Part shown: piece by piece, positions 17,776 through 25,240 of the stretch
How the letters are laid out: every line of letters starts with the position of its first letter
Position numbering within the stretch: position 1 is the first letter of the stretch
NCBI GenBank assembly: GCA_022791835.1
Contig: JAAVZW010000055.1
Location: 1-42,321 of the forward strand
DNA length: 42,321 nucleotides
DNA from: Clostridia bacterium
GTDB lineage: Bacteria > Bacillota > Clostridia > TANB77 > CAG-508
Direction: 5' to 3'
Program-made: the position numbers and the translations under genes
Notes under the pieces: model-generated
Seen by the model: the letters and a program-made list of their open reading frames with translations, nothing else
What the model was told of the DNA's origin: nothing
Database searches by the model: none

Positions 17776-19168
17776 ATGCAAAACATGAAAACAAAATTTA
17801 CAGACTGGAAAAACAGACTAAAAGATAGACATATGCTAACACCAGCAGTAGTAATACTAATTTTACTAGTAGCAATAATAGCCCTATCAGTATACATTTA
17901 TAACAAACAAAAAGAATACAGAATGGCATCAGAAAACACATACAATATGTCATTTTATGAACTAGTAAACTGTGCAGAAGAAATAGAAACATACCTTGCA
18001 AAAGCAAACATAACAAGCACAGCAGAACACGAGACAAAAACACTAAGCCATGTTTGGAACAAATCTAACTTAGCAGTAGTATACTTAAGCCAAATACCAA
18101 TAAAAACAGAAGGACTAACAAATGCAGAAAAATTTTTAAACCAACTTAGTGATTATAGCTATACATTAGCAATGAAAACAGCCTCAGGAGAAAATTTAAA
18201 CGAAGAAGAACTAAAAAACATAGAAGACCTTCATAACTATGCATTAGACTTAAAAAACACACTTAGACAACTAGAAAGCGAAGTAAATGATGGAACACTA
18301 GCATGGAATGAAGTAGTAAAAGAAGGAGACAAAGCTTTTGCACAACAAGTAAGTGGAGATGTATCAGATAGTTTTGGAAACATACAAGGAGCATTTGACG
18401 AATACACAGGTTTAATTTATGATGGAGCATTTTCAGAACATATGGTATCTCCAGAAAGAAAAGGATTAACAGGCGAAAATATAGATGAAAGCACAGCAAA
18501 AGAAAAAGTAAAAGAATTCACAGGAGCAAACGATGACAGTATAGAGTCAAAAGGATTTAGTGAAAATGGAAATATACCAGTATTCAATTTTGATATTAAA
18601 ATGGGAAAAGACGAAATAAAAAGTATAGCAATTTCACAAAAAGGTGGACATATTGTATTTATGAACTATTATAGAGAAATAACAGAAGAAAAAATCAAAC
18701 CAGAAGAGGCAATTGAGATAGGAAAGAAGTTTTTAGCCGAAAAAGGTTATAAAGACATGAAAGAAACTTACTATATGATTCAAAATGGAAATGTAGTAAT
18801 AAACTATGCATACGAACAAGAAGGAGTTACTATATATTCAGACTTAATCAAACTTAAAATAGCATTAGACAATGGAGAAATATTGGGAATGGAACTTGCA
18901 GGATATCTAAACTGCCATGAAGTAAGAGACATTGCAAAAAACACTATTTCCAAAGAAAAAGCGAAAGAAAATTTAAACAAGAAAATCCAAATAACAAGTG
19001 AAGGAATGGCAATAATCCCAACAGAATTTGGAACAGAAAAACTTTGCTGGGAATTTAAAGGAAAAGCACGGAGACAACGACTTTATAGTATATATAAATG
19101 CATTAAATGGGAAAGAAGAAGATATTTTAATGATAGTAAATACACCAAATGGAACACTTACAACCTAA
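17776..19168 (+). CDS. ypeB: Germination protein YpeB-like, one CGGA shift site
   Basis: YpeB is needed for correct placement of the cortex-lytic enzyme SleB in spores. This copy has a transmembrane helix at about residues 24-42, a helical domain (SHVWNKSNLAVVYLSQIP is characteristic) and PepSY-type repeats in the second half. The frame breaks at in-frame CGG (19069, codon 432). Skipping the C gives FKGKAGDNDFIVYINALNG and an end at 19168 (463 aa), matching the usual length. Unshifted reading replaces the last 32 residues with unrelated sequence. SleB is not seen in the window; a SASP gene follows. Confidence 0.88.
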
Positions 19169-19173
19169 GATAT

Positions 19174-19202
19174 GTATAAAACTAATATATGTGGGTATGA
19201 TA
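19174..19202 (+). promoter_or_regulatory. Possible sigma-G-type promoter for the SASP gene
   Basis: GTATA (19174-19178) and TATGATA (19196-19202), 17 bases apart, resemble the forespore sigma-G boxes, as expected for a SASP gene. Confidence 0.45.
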
Positions 19203-19234
19203 AGATAAATCTAACCTAAAGGAGGTAAATAGAA

Positions 19235-19411
19235 ATGGCTACTACAAATACAAACCATATGTCAGAAAAATTAAAAGAAGAAATTGCAAAAGAACTTGGA
19301 GTTTATGATGAAGTGAAAAAACCAGGAGGATGGAGTAACGTTTCTTCTAAAACTTGTGGTAAAATGGTACAAGTTGCAATAGAGATTGCTAATAGAAGTG
19401 TGGAGAGATAA
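19235..19411 (+). CDS. Small acid-soluble spore protein, alpha/beta type (candidate)
   Basis: A 58-aa protein with AAAGGAGG 9 bases before ATG. It has the two-helix SASP layout: LKEEIAKELGVYDE, then GGWSNVSSKTCGKMVQVAIEIANR. The GKMVQ segment resembles the GGxMVxxMI of alpha/beta SASPs, which coat and protect spore DNA. It is shorter and more divergent than classical SspA. The position behind ypeB and a sigma-G-like promoter support a forespore role. Confidence 0.65.
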   Translation: MATTNTNHMSEKLKEEIAKELGVYDEVKKPGGWSNVSSKTCGKMVQVAIEIANRSVER

Positions 19412-19429
19412 GGTGCTTAAAATGGCCGG

Positions 19430-19613
19430 TCAAGAGTTGCAGTTATAAATAATTAATGGTTACTCGGGGCGTCACTTATAGCAGAGGTTCTAAGCAGTTT
19501 TTATGGCACCCTTTCACAGGTATGTGAACTATTTCCATAAAAGTTGCTAAGAACTTCTAAGCTCTTTGCTCCTACATTCGCAACCATTAATTATTTATAA
19601 CTGCAACTCTTGA
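19430..19613. repeat. 184-bp long inverted-repeat element
   Basis: Perfect 32-bp terminal inverted repeats (19430-19461 and 19582-19613) enclose about 120 bases that fold back again: AGAGGTTCTAAGCAGTTTTT near 19483 pairs with complementary sequence around 19535-19565. No gene lies inside. It could be a MITE-like element or a structured RNA. No target duplication is visible. Confidence 0.75.
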
Positions 19614-19645
19614 ACTACTCTATTATTTTAATTAAGCAAATCTTG

Positions 19646-19674
19646 TTGATTTTCATTTTTGAGTGAGATATAAT
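19646..19674 (+). promoter_or_regulatory. Promoter of the DUF1653/radical SAM operon
   Basis: TTGATT (19646-19651), 17-base spacer, TATAAT (19669-19674). Confidence 0.75.
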
Positions 19675-19698
19675 AAAATAAAAAAGGAGAAGTTAGAT

Positions 19699-19962
19699 AT
19701 GCAAGAATTAGTTGTTCATGGAATTTATAGACATTTTAAAGGAGACTATTACATAGTAGAAGGTATTGGTATACATAGTGAAAACAAAGAAAAATATGTT
19801 ATGTATAGACCATTATATGGAGATACATCAATGGTTTATTTAAGACCATATGATATGTTTTTAGAAAAAGTGGACAGAGTGAAATATCCTAATGTTAAGC
19901 AAGAATACAGATTTGAACTTCAACATCTACAAAGTGTTGCTAAAGATTTTAAAGGTGAGTAG
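19699..19962 (+). CDS. DUF1653 protein
   Basis: An 87-aa protein starting at ATG 19699 with AAAGGAG upstream. Typical DUF1653 features: a HGIYRHFKGDYYIVEGIGIHS opening, YVMYRPLYGD, and RPYDMFLEKV. These small SH3-like proteins are of unknown function. It lies one base before the radical SAM gene, so the two are translationally linked. Confidence 0.85.
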   Translation: MQELVVHGIYRHFKGDYYIVEGIGIHSENKEKYVMYRPLYGDTSMVYLRPYDMFLEKVDRVKYPNVKQEYRFELQHLQSVAKDFKGE

Positions 19963-19963
19963 T

Positions 19964-20847
19964 ATGTTGGAAAAGTGTACAATATGCCCACATGAATGTA
20001 AAGTAGATAGAAGAATAAATTTGGGAAGATGTAAAGCAGAAGAGAAAATGAAGATTCGGAGGAAGTAGTTTACATTTCTATGAAGAACCATGCATTAGTG
20101 GAGAAAATGGGTCAGGAGCGGTTTTCTTTTCTCACTGCAATCTTAAATGTGTATTTTGCCAAAATTATGAAATAAGCGATTTGGGGAAACGGTAAAGCTA
20201 TTTTAGAAAATGAGCTAGTACAAATCTTTTTAAAATTTCAAGAAATGAAAGCTGAAAACATAAATCTAGTATCTCCTACTATTTATATAGATAAAATAAT
20301 AAACGCAGTAAAATGTGCGAGAGAAAAAGGCTTACATCTGCCTATTATATACAATAGTAACGGATATGAAAAAGTAGAAAGTTTGAAAAAATTAGAAGGG
20401 ATTATAGATGTATACTTACCAGATTTAAAATATGCTAATAATGAAATCGCATTTAAATATTCAAAAGTACAAAACTACTTTCAAACAGCAACATCAGCGA
20501 TAAAAGAAATGGAAAGACAAGTAGGAGCACCTAAATTTAATGAAAATGGAATGATACAAAAAGGCTTAATTGTAAGACATCTAATCATGCCAAATCATAT
20601 AGAAAACAGCAAAAAAGTATTAAAATGGATTAAAGAAAATCTAAGCGAAAAAATATATATAAGTGTAATGACCCAATACTTCCCAACATATAAGGCTAGC
20701 AACTATCTTGAAATTAACAGAAAAATAACAAAAGAAGAATATGAAACAATAGAAGAATACATAAATACTTTGAACATACAAAATGGATATATGCAAGATT
20801 TTACGCAAGAAGATGAGAGCAAATATGTACCCAAATGGCAGTATTAA
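19964..20847 (+). CDS. Radical SAM protein (PflA-related), with CGGA and CGGT shift sites
   Basis: A radical SAM enzyme resembling YgiQ-unrelated PflA-like activases. The N-terminus has a Cys-rich start (CTICPHECKVDRRINLGRC), then HFYEEPCISGENGSGAVFFS and the 4Fe-4S motif CNLKCVFC followed by QNYEIS. Two breaks occur. At 20057, CGG-A: skipping C gives KMKIGGSSLHFYEEP. At 20190, CGG is followed by TAA: skipping C gives DLGKGKAILENELV, where homologues have a GxGK motif. This is the only site with GGT rather than GGA. Restored length is 293 aa, normal for the family. Its target is unknown. Confidence 0.9.
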
Positions 20848-20876
20848 TTGACTTTTACTCTATAAAATAGTATAAT
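20848..20876 (+). promoter_or_regulatory. Promoter of the first Spo0A-C-like gene
   Basis: TTGACT (20848-20853), 17-base spacer, TATAAT (20871-20876). Confidence 0.8.
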
Positions 20877-20932
20877 TATATTAGGAACAGTCTTAAAAGA
20901 CATCCCAAAACTTTGAAAAGGAGCCAATCGAA

Positions 20933-21421
20933 ATGGCAGAGAAGGACTTTAGCAATATCTGGAAAGAGGTACAGGCTTTGGGGCTTAGCGGTCAGGAACA
21001 TTTGGATGCGTTAAAAGTAGCCTTGGAAAAGGCAAAAGACGAAACTACTACTGACTGGAGCTGGACGGTTGACGAATATGACCGTTTCATCAGTATCATG
21101 GAGGACATGGGCATTACGCAACGGAGCAGGGGCAAGCTGTATCTTGCCTTCGCAGTTATGCTTCACAGAAAATTTCAGGGAAAGAACTGCACCGCGGAAG
21201 TAATCTGTGAAATGATTGCGAAAAAGTATGATATTACCAAAGACTTAGTCGTAGAAGCAATCGCATACCTGCAAAACCAGATTTATGGTAACTTGACTGG
21301 TGTGAGAGCGATGGTAGATGCCAACGCTGTAACTACTGTAGAGAAATACTTTGGCGGAAATGAAGCTAAAATCAAACTTTTGGATGAATTTATCGTTGCA
21401 ATTGCAAATGCAATGGAGTAA
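20933..21421 (+). CDS. Hypothetical protein with Spo0A-C-like region; atypical codon use
   Basis: A 162-aa protein. Residues about 45-115 (ISIMEDMGITQRSRGKLYLAFAVML...MIAKKYDITKDLVVEAIAYL) resemble the effector DNA-binding domain at the C-terminus of Spo0A, but this is a pattern match by eye. Codon use differs sharply from its neighbours: many G/C-ending codons, and an in-frame CGG (21122-21124, followed by A) read as Arg in QRSRGK. If CGGA causes +1 reading in this cell, the product would be cut short about 25 codons later. It has its own promoter and terminator. Probably acquired recently. Confidence 0.7.
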   Translation: MAEKDFSNIWKEVQALGLSGQEHLDALKVALEKAKDETTTDWSWTVDEYDRFISIMEDMGITQRSRGKLYLAFAVMLHRKFQGKNCTAEVICEMIAKKYDITKDLVVEAIAYLQNQIYGNLTGVRAMVDANAVTTVEKYFGGNEAKIKLLDEFIVAIANAME

Positions 21422-21428
21422 GGCTCCG

Positions 21429-21463
21429 CAGAGTGGCACCCAGTTTGGGTGTCGCTCTGTTTG
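21429..21463 (+). terminator. Terminator of the first Spo0A-C-like gene
   Basis: CAGAGTGGCACCC pairs with GGGTGTCGCTCTG (two G-U pairs), followed by TTTGT. Confidence 0.75.
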
Positions 21464-21485
21464 TAAGTATGGCAGAAGTAAAATG

Positions 21486-21514
21486 TTGACAAAGTATTTG
21501 GAGCAGAGTATAAT
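21486..21514 (+). promoter_or_regulatory. Promoter of the second Spo0A-C-like gene
   Basis: Consensus TTGACA (21486-21491), 17-base spacer, TATAAT (21509-21514). Confidence 0.85.
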
Positions 21515-21571
21515 TAAAATAGTTTAAGCATAAAGTGCTAAACAAAAATGTGAAAAGGAGAAAAGTCTAAA

Positions 21572-21964
21572 ATGTCAAGACTACGACGAGGCAGAAAGGA
21601 AAAAACATGGGAAGCCAGAATGCGTCGGAATTATTATGACGTAATTAGGCATCTAGGAATTTCTGAAATCGGGCGGAACAAAATGGCACTAATGGAGGCA
21701 GTAATTTGTGCTGCTAAGCAAAAGGAAACGGACTTGGAACGAGTATATGGAGAAACAGCAAGTAGGCTGGGAGTGAATGTGGAGACGATAAAACAAGAAA
21801 TCCAGGAAGCTCTGTATGATAGCTATCGTGAACATAGATGGTCATATGGAGAAGCGCAAGGACCAGTTTTGCGCGAACTCTATCTAGGCGAGAAATATGC
21901 CCAAATTAAGGATCCAGAAACATTTATTTTCCAAATTGCTCATTATATTAAGACACAAAGATAA
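21572..21964 (+). CDS. Hypothetical protein with Spo0A-C-like region; atypical codon use
   Basis: A 130-aa basic protein. Residues about 18-88 (NYYDVIRHLGISEIGRNKMALMEAVICAAK...TASRLGVNVETIKQEIQEAL) recall the Spo0A C-terminal DNA-binding fold and align loosely with the 162-aa protein upstream. Two in-frame CGG codons (21626 and 21674, each followed by A) encode Arg in MRRN and IGRN. Shifting at the first would reach a stop within six codons. GC content and codon choice differ from the host genes. AAAAGGAGAA precedes the ATG. A recent import is likely; whether it is expressed properly here is the open question. Confidence 0.7.
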   Translation: MSRLRRGRKEKTWEARMRRNYYDVIRHLGISEIGRNKMALMEAVICAAKQKETDLERVYGETASRLGVNVETIKQEIQEALYDSYREHRWSYGEAQGPVLRELYLGEKYAQIKDPETFIFQIAHYIKTQR

Positions 21965-21977
21965 GCATAGCTCCTAT

Positions 21978-22014
21978 CCGAGGCGCGCATTAACTAAAGC
22001 GTGCCTCGGTTTTT
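21978..22014 (+). terminator. Terminator of the second Spo0A-C-like gene
   Basis: CCGAGGCGCGC/GCGTGCCTCGG with TTTTT. Confidence 0.88.
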
Positions 22015-22015
22015 A

Positions 22016-22053
22016 TATTCTAGGAAATTACGCTCATAGCGTCTAATTGACGT
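22016..22053 (+). repeat. Short interspersed repeat, copy 3
   Basis: TATTCTAGGAAATTACGCTC then ATAGCGTCTAATTGACGT, again directly after a terminator T-run. See 10885 and 41503. Confidence 0.75.
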
Positions 22054-22074
22054 TTAAAAAGGCTTACAATATTG

Positions 22075-22103
22075 TTGACATTTACCAAAGATTATAGTAA
22101 AAT
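22075..22103 (+). promoter_or_regulatory. Promoter of toxin-antitoxin copy 1
   Basis: TTGACA (22075-22080), 17-base spacer, TAAAAT (22098-22103). Downstream at about 22150, ATGTG...CACAT forms an inverted repeat that may be the autoregulatory operator. Confidence 0.7.
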
Positions 22104-22235
22104 AATACTACATTAATTCCATATATTTAAACTCAAATCAAATCCAATAATGTGCAATTTAAGTCACATATCTAAAAAAATATAGCAAGAATTAATAAAA
22201 AAGAGAGATAATAAAGAGAGAAAGGCAGTGATAAT

Positions 22236-22427
22236 ATGATAAGAACAAAAACTAAACTAAAGAATAAAGCAAAAACAATAGAGGGAATATACTCAGAAGA
22301 GGTAGAAGTAATATATTCAGAAGAATTATCAAGAATAGCAAAGCAAGCGGAAAAAGACTATAAACAGGGAAGAACACTTACAGAAGAGGAGGTGTTTAGA
22401 AGATTGCATGAAAAATATGGAATATAA
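22236..22427 (+). CDS. Antitoxin of ParE/RelE-type module, copy 1
   Basis: A 63-aa protein (MIRTKTKLKNKAKTIEG...EVFRRLHEKYGI) with GGCAGTGA before the ATG. Nearly identical paralogues start at 22665 and 24482. It is charged and helical, of the size of antitoxins that pair with ParE/RelE toxins; the DNA-binding fold is not obvious to me. The toxin frame overlaps its 3' end by 20 bases, typical of coupled expression. Confidence 0.75.
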   Translation: MIRTKTKLKNKAKTIEGIYSEEVEVIYSEELSRIAKQAEKDYKQGRTLTEEEVFRRLHEKYGI

Positions 22428-22560
22428 CGAGTACAAATTGAATTATACAAATGAAGTAGAAGAAGAATTGGATGAGATATATAATTACATATCTCAAGTA
22501 TTAAAAGAACCGGAAATAGCAAGGCGACAGATAAATAAAATAAGAATTCCATATATTTAA
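22408..22560 (+). pseudogene. Truncated ParE/RelE-type toxin, copy 1
   Basis: Starts MKNMEYNEYKLNYTNEVEEEL like its paralogues and matches them to about residue 46 (IARRQINKI), then runs into the leader of the next cassette copy and stops after 50 residues. It lacks the C-terminal half (MSPYLGQ...RRLVIGNYI...FYGKRNYL), which carries the catalytic or target-binding surface of this fold. The intact antitoxin 1 is therefore unpaired. Confidence 0.85.
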
Positions 22561-22664
22561 ACTCAAATCAAAATTCAAATATGTGCAATTTAAATCACAT
22601 ATCTAAAAAATATAGCAAGAATTAATAAAAAAGTGAAATAATAAAAGAGAAAGGCAGTGATAAT

Positions 22665-22862
22665 ATGATAAGAATAAAAACTAAACTAAAGAATAAAGCA
22701 AGAACCATAGAAGGATTATATTCAGAAGCAGTAGAAGTGATATATTCAGAAGAATTATCAAAAATATTAGAACAATCAGAAAAGGAATATAGAGAGGGAA
22801 AAACATTTAGCAGAGAGGAGATACTTAAAGGATTATATGAAGAATTTGGAATACAAATATAG
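22665..22862 (+). CDS. Antitoxin of ParE/RelE-type module, copy 2
   Basis: A 65-aa paralogue (MIRIKTKLKNKARTIEG...EEFGIQI) more diverged than copies 1 and 3. It appears to depend on transcription from copy 1, as its promoter is missing. A 7-bp inverted repeat, ATATGTG...CACATAT, lies at about 22578-22601. Overlaps the toxin gene by 26 bases. Confidence 0.75.
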   Translation: MIRIKTKLKNKARTIEGLYSEAVEVIYSEELSKILEQSEKEYREGKTFSREEILKGLYEEFGIQI

Positions 22863-23163
22863 TTGGAGATTTGTAGGGGCATCAAGGGAAGAATTAAGAG
22901 AAATATACAATTACATATCTCAGATTTTGAAAGAACCGCAGATTGCTGAGCGACTGACAAGGAAAATAATACAAGAAATAGACAGATTAGAAATGTCACC
23001 ATACTTAGGTCAAAGAGTAAATATAAAACCGCGAAACGAAGAATGTAGGAGACTGGTCATAGGAAACTACATAGCCCTGTATAAAATAGAAGAAACACAA
23101 AAAGAAATTTTAATATTTCACATATTTTATGGAAAGAGAAACTACTTAGCAAATAGCAATTAA
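22837..23163 (+). CDS. ParE/RelE-type toxin, copy 2
   Basis: A 108-aa toxin-fold protein: EELREIYNYISQILKEPQIAERL (helical hairpin), LEMSPYLGQRV, RNEECRRLVIGNYIALYKI, then ILIFHIFYGKRNYL. This pattern is that of the ParE branch (gyrase poison) of the RelE/ParE superfamily; activity against gyrase or mRNA is not determined. Full length, with an intact cognate antitoxin upstream. Confidence 0.85.
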   Translation: MKNLEYKYSWRFVGASREELREIYNYISQILKEPQIAERLTRKIIQEIDRLEMSPYLGQRVNIKPRNEECRRLVIGNYIALYKIEETQKEILIFHIFYGKRNYLANSN

Positions 23164-23417
23164 AGATTTTAAAATACAAAATTCTAAAAAGTTCAAAAAG
23201 AATTTTAACCTTATAAAAAAATCAATCAAAGTAAAATAGTATTAATTATATTACAAAATAAGGACATTACAATTGACAATTAACATAAAACAATGTATAA
23301 TAAAAAAGAAAAAAGCAATTAAAAAATTGTCAAAAGCAAATTTGCAAAAAACAAGAAAGTGAGGTAAGAGAAAAGCAATTATAGTAGGTATAATAAGTTT
23401 GAGAAAGGAGAAACATC

Positions 23418-24053
23418 ATGCCAAAGTGGGTATCACTCAAAGACCTAATGGAAAATCCAAGCAAATATGGAGTAGAAGACCCAAGACTCCTCGAAATTGC
23501 ATATATCCCAGACAAGCAAATCATTACTCTAACCCCAGACATGACAGGATATTGCACAGAACAAACCTTTGAAACAGAAACAAAAAAACACAAATACTAT
23601 CCTTTAATGCACAAAGGAAAGTTATACCTTGTATCTAACAAAGTAACAAAAAGAGAAGTTTTCTTAAAAGGAAAAACAGGATATGATAACGGACCGAAAG
23701 TATTAAAAGAGCAAGCTAAGCTCTGGAGCAATGAAGAACTAGGAGTAAGAGGAGAAACATGGAACGAAGAAAGAATAGGAATTCTTGATATATTACCTGA
23801 ATTTTTGAGAAAAATCAAAGGAACCTATTGGATAGCAATACAGTGGAACAGTGCTTGCTACTTCGGCCTGCAGCGTGTGACGTCGAGCGGCGTGTACGGC
23901 AACATTTTGTACTACTACCGCAGTGGCTCTATGTATAGCACTACCCTCAGCTATGCGGTGCGCCCCCTAGTTTCTCTACCGTCTAATATCCAAGTAAATA
24001 TCGAAAATATTGATTGTAGACCTTTAGAGTTAAGATTACCAAAAGAAAAATAA
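23418..24053 (+). CDS. Candidate diversity-generating-retroelement target protein
   Basis: A 211-aa protein, GGAG 7 bases before ATG. The N-terminal 135 residues are host-like in codon use (MPKWVSLKDLMENPSKYGVED). Residues 142-184 (QWNSACYFGLQRVTSSGVYG then NILYYYRSGSMYSTTLSYAV) are followed by RPLVSLPSNIQVN. Such a C-terminal domain ending in RPxVSLxSNIQ is seen in C-type-lectin-like proteins diversified by retroelements. The coding DNA there is abruptly different: by my count 24 A and 74 G+C in 130 bases. No reverse transcriptase or template repeat is in the window. After the TAA, 42 more codons stay open in frame (see 24054). Confidence 0.65.
   Translation: MPKWVSLKDLMENPSKYGVEDPRLLEIAYIPDKQIITLTPDMTGYCTEQTFETETKKHKYYPLMHKGKLYLVSNKVTKREVFLKGKTGYDNGPKVLKEQAKLWSNEELGVRGETWNEERIGILDILPEFLRKIKGTYWIAIQWNSACYFGLQRVTSSGVYGNILYYYRSGSMYSTTLSYAVRPLVSLPSNIQVNIENIDCRPLELRLPKEK
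23841..23970 (+). other. Candidate DGR variable region
   Basis: A-poor, GC-rich 130-bp stretch inside an A-rich gene, with many NNC/NNT codons (TAC, GGC, AGC, CGC, AGT, TGC), as expected where template AAC/AAT codons have been mutated at A. It ends in GCGGTGCGCCCCC, which would suit an initiation-of-homing site. Confidence 0.6.
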
Positions 24054-24179
24054 GAAGAACAAGAACAATCTACATTAGCATTGCTAACGAACCTAAGGTC
24101 AAACATGTCAGAGATGATAAAACTTATGCAAGAAACTGCAAAACTCATCGAACAAATCGAACACAAAAACCTCACATAG
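24054..24179 (+). pseudogene. In-frame extension after the stop of the variable gene
   Basis: After TAA (24051-24053) the same frame is open for 42 codons: EEQEQSTLALLTNLRSNMSE, then a coiled-coil-like helix ending IEQIEHKNLT and TAG. The gene was probably 42 codons longer and was shortened by a nonsense mutation; stop readthrough is possible. Confidence 0.55.
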
Positions 24180-24204
24180 GGATAAGAGCTAAACGATTCC
24201 CAAT

Positions 24205-24241
24205 CCAAAAGCCATCGGAAACAAATTCCGATGGCTTTTGG
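24205..24241 (+). terminator. Terminator of the variable gene
   Basis: A 16-bp stem, CCAAAAGCCATCGGAA with TTCCGATGGCTTTTGG, directly after the extension. Confidence 0.8.
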
Positions 24242-24320
24242 TATAAAAATTTATAATTAATTTTATCTTATTTATTTTAAAAACTTTGGTACATGAAATT
24301 TAAAAAGGTTTACAATACTG

Positions 24321-24349
24321 TTGACATTTACCAAAGACCATAGTAAAAT
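24321..24349 (+). promoter_or_regulatory. Promoter of toxin-antitoxin copy 3
   Basis: TTGACA (24321-24326), 17-base spacer, TAAAAT (24344-24349), as in copy 1. Confidence 0.7.
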
Positions 24350-24481
24350 AATACTACATTAATTCCATATATTTAAACTCAAACCAAATCCAATAATGTG
24401 CAATTTAAGTCACATATCTAAAAAAATATAGCAAGAATTAATAAAAAAGAGAGATAATAAAGAAAGAAAGGCAGTGATAAT

Positions 24482-24673
24482 ATGATAAGAACAAAAACTA
24501 AACTAAAGAATAAAGCAAAAACAATAGAGGGACTATATTCAGATTCCGTAGAAGTAATATACTCAGAAGAACTATCAAGAATAATAGAACAAGGAGAAAA
24601 AGAATATATAGAAGGAAAAATGCTTGATGGAAGGGAGGTATTTAGAAGGCTACATGAAAAATATGGAATATGA
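24482..24673 (+). CDS. Antitoxin of ParE/RelE-type module, copy 3
   Basis: A 63-aa protein, first 23 residues identical to copy 1 except one position, ending REVFRRLHEKYGI. Its 3' end overlaps the toxin start by 20 bases. Intact module with its own promoter. Confidence 0.75.
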   Translation: MIRTKTKLKNKAKTIEGLYSDSVEVIYSEELSRIIEQGEKEYIEGKMLDGREVFRRLHEKYGI

Positions 24674-24983
24674 TAAATATAAACTTAAATTTTCAAACGT
24701 GTTAGAAGAGGATTTGAGTGAAATATATAATTATATCGCACAAATTTTAAAAGAACCAATAATAGCAAAGAGATTGGTAAATAAAATCGAAGAGGAAATA
24801 TATAGATTAGAAATGTCACCATACCTAGGGCAAAAAGTACATGTAAAACCGCGAAACGAAGAATATAGAAGACTGGTAATAGGAAACTACATAGTCCTGT
24901 ATAGAATAGAAGACACACAAAAAGAAATTTTAATATTTCACATATTTTATGGAAAGAGAAACTACTTAGCGAATAGCAATTAA
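24654..24983 (+). CDS. ParE/RelE-type toxin, copy 3
   Basis: A 109-aa toxin. The start at 24654 (MKNMEYDKYKLKF) was set by analogy with copies 1 and 2 and by the overlap with the antitoxin; an open frame extends 10 codons upstream. It shares LEMSPYLGQKV, RRLVIGNYIVLYRI and IFHIFYGKRNYLANSN with copy 2. Its N-terminal half is closer to truncated copy 1 than to copy 2. Confidence 0.85.
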   Translation: MKNMEYDKYKLKFSNVLEEDLSEIYNYIAQILKEPIIAKRLVNKIEEEIYRLEMSPYLGQKVHVKPRNEEYRRLVIGNYIVLYRIEDTQKEILIFHIFYGKRNYLANSN

Positions 24984-25204
24984 AAAATTTAAAATACAGA
25001 ATTCTAAAAAGTTCAAAAAGAATTTTAACCTTATAAAAAAATCAATAAAAGCAAAATAGTATTAATTATATTACAAAATAAGGATGTTACAATTAACATA
25101 AAACAATATATAATAAAAAAGCAATTAAAAAATTGTCAAAAGCAAATTTGCAAAAAAAAAACAAAATTCGTCAAAATTTTTTCAAATTATTTTATCCGTA
25201 AGGC

Positions 25205-25234
25205 TTGACAACCCATGCCAGTCCATGTTATAAT
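25205..25234 (+). promoter_or_regulatory. rpoB promoter
   Basis: Consensus TTGACA (25205-25210) and TATAAT (25229-25234), 18 bases apart. rpoB has its own promoter here and no ribosomal protein genes precede it. Confidence 0.85.
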
Positions 25235-25240
25235 ATAAAA

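Larger units (their letters stand above)
22055..22560 (+). repeat. Toxin-antitoxin cassette, copy 1 (3'-truncated)
   Basis: The promoter-leader-antitoxin block is almost identical to 24298-24673. The toxin end is lost where copy 2 begins (AATTCCATATATTTAAACTC shared at the junction). Confidence 0.85.
22546..23355 (+). repeat. Toxin-antitoxin cassette, copy 2
   Basis: Begins within the shared leader, so it lacks its own TTGACA/TAAAAT promoter. The 3' flank (from 23163) is shared with copy 3 from 24983. Confidence 0.8.
24298..25165 (+). repeat. Toxin-antitoxin cassette, copy 3
   Basis: Full-length copy: promoter, leader, antitoxin, toxin and 3' flank. The 5' part is nearly identical to copy 1, the 3' part to copy 2. 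Confidence 0.85.

Noticed and set aside
22055..25165. CRISPR-like or satellite repeat array
   Set aside because: The repeats are whole gene cassettes, not short spaced repeats, and no cas genes are present.
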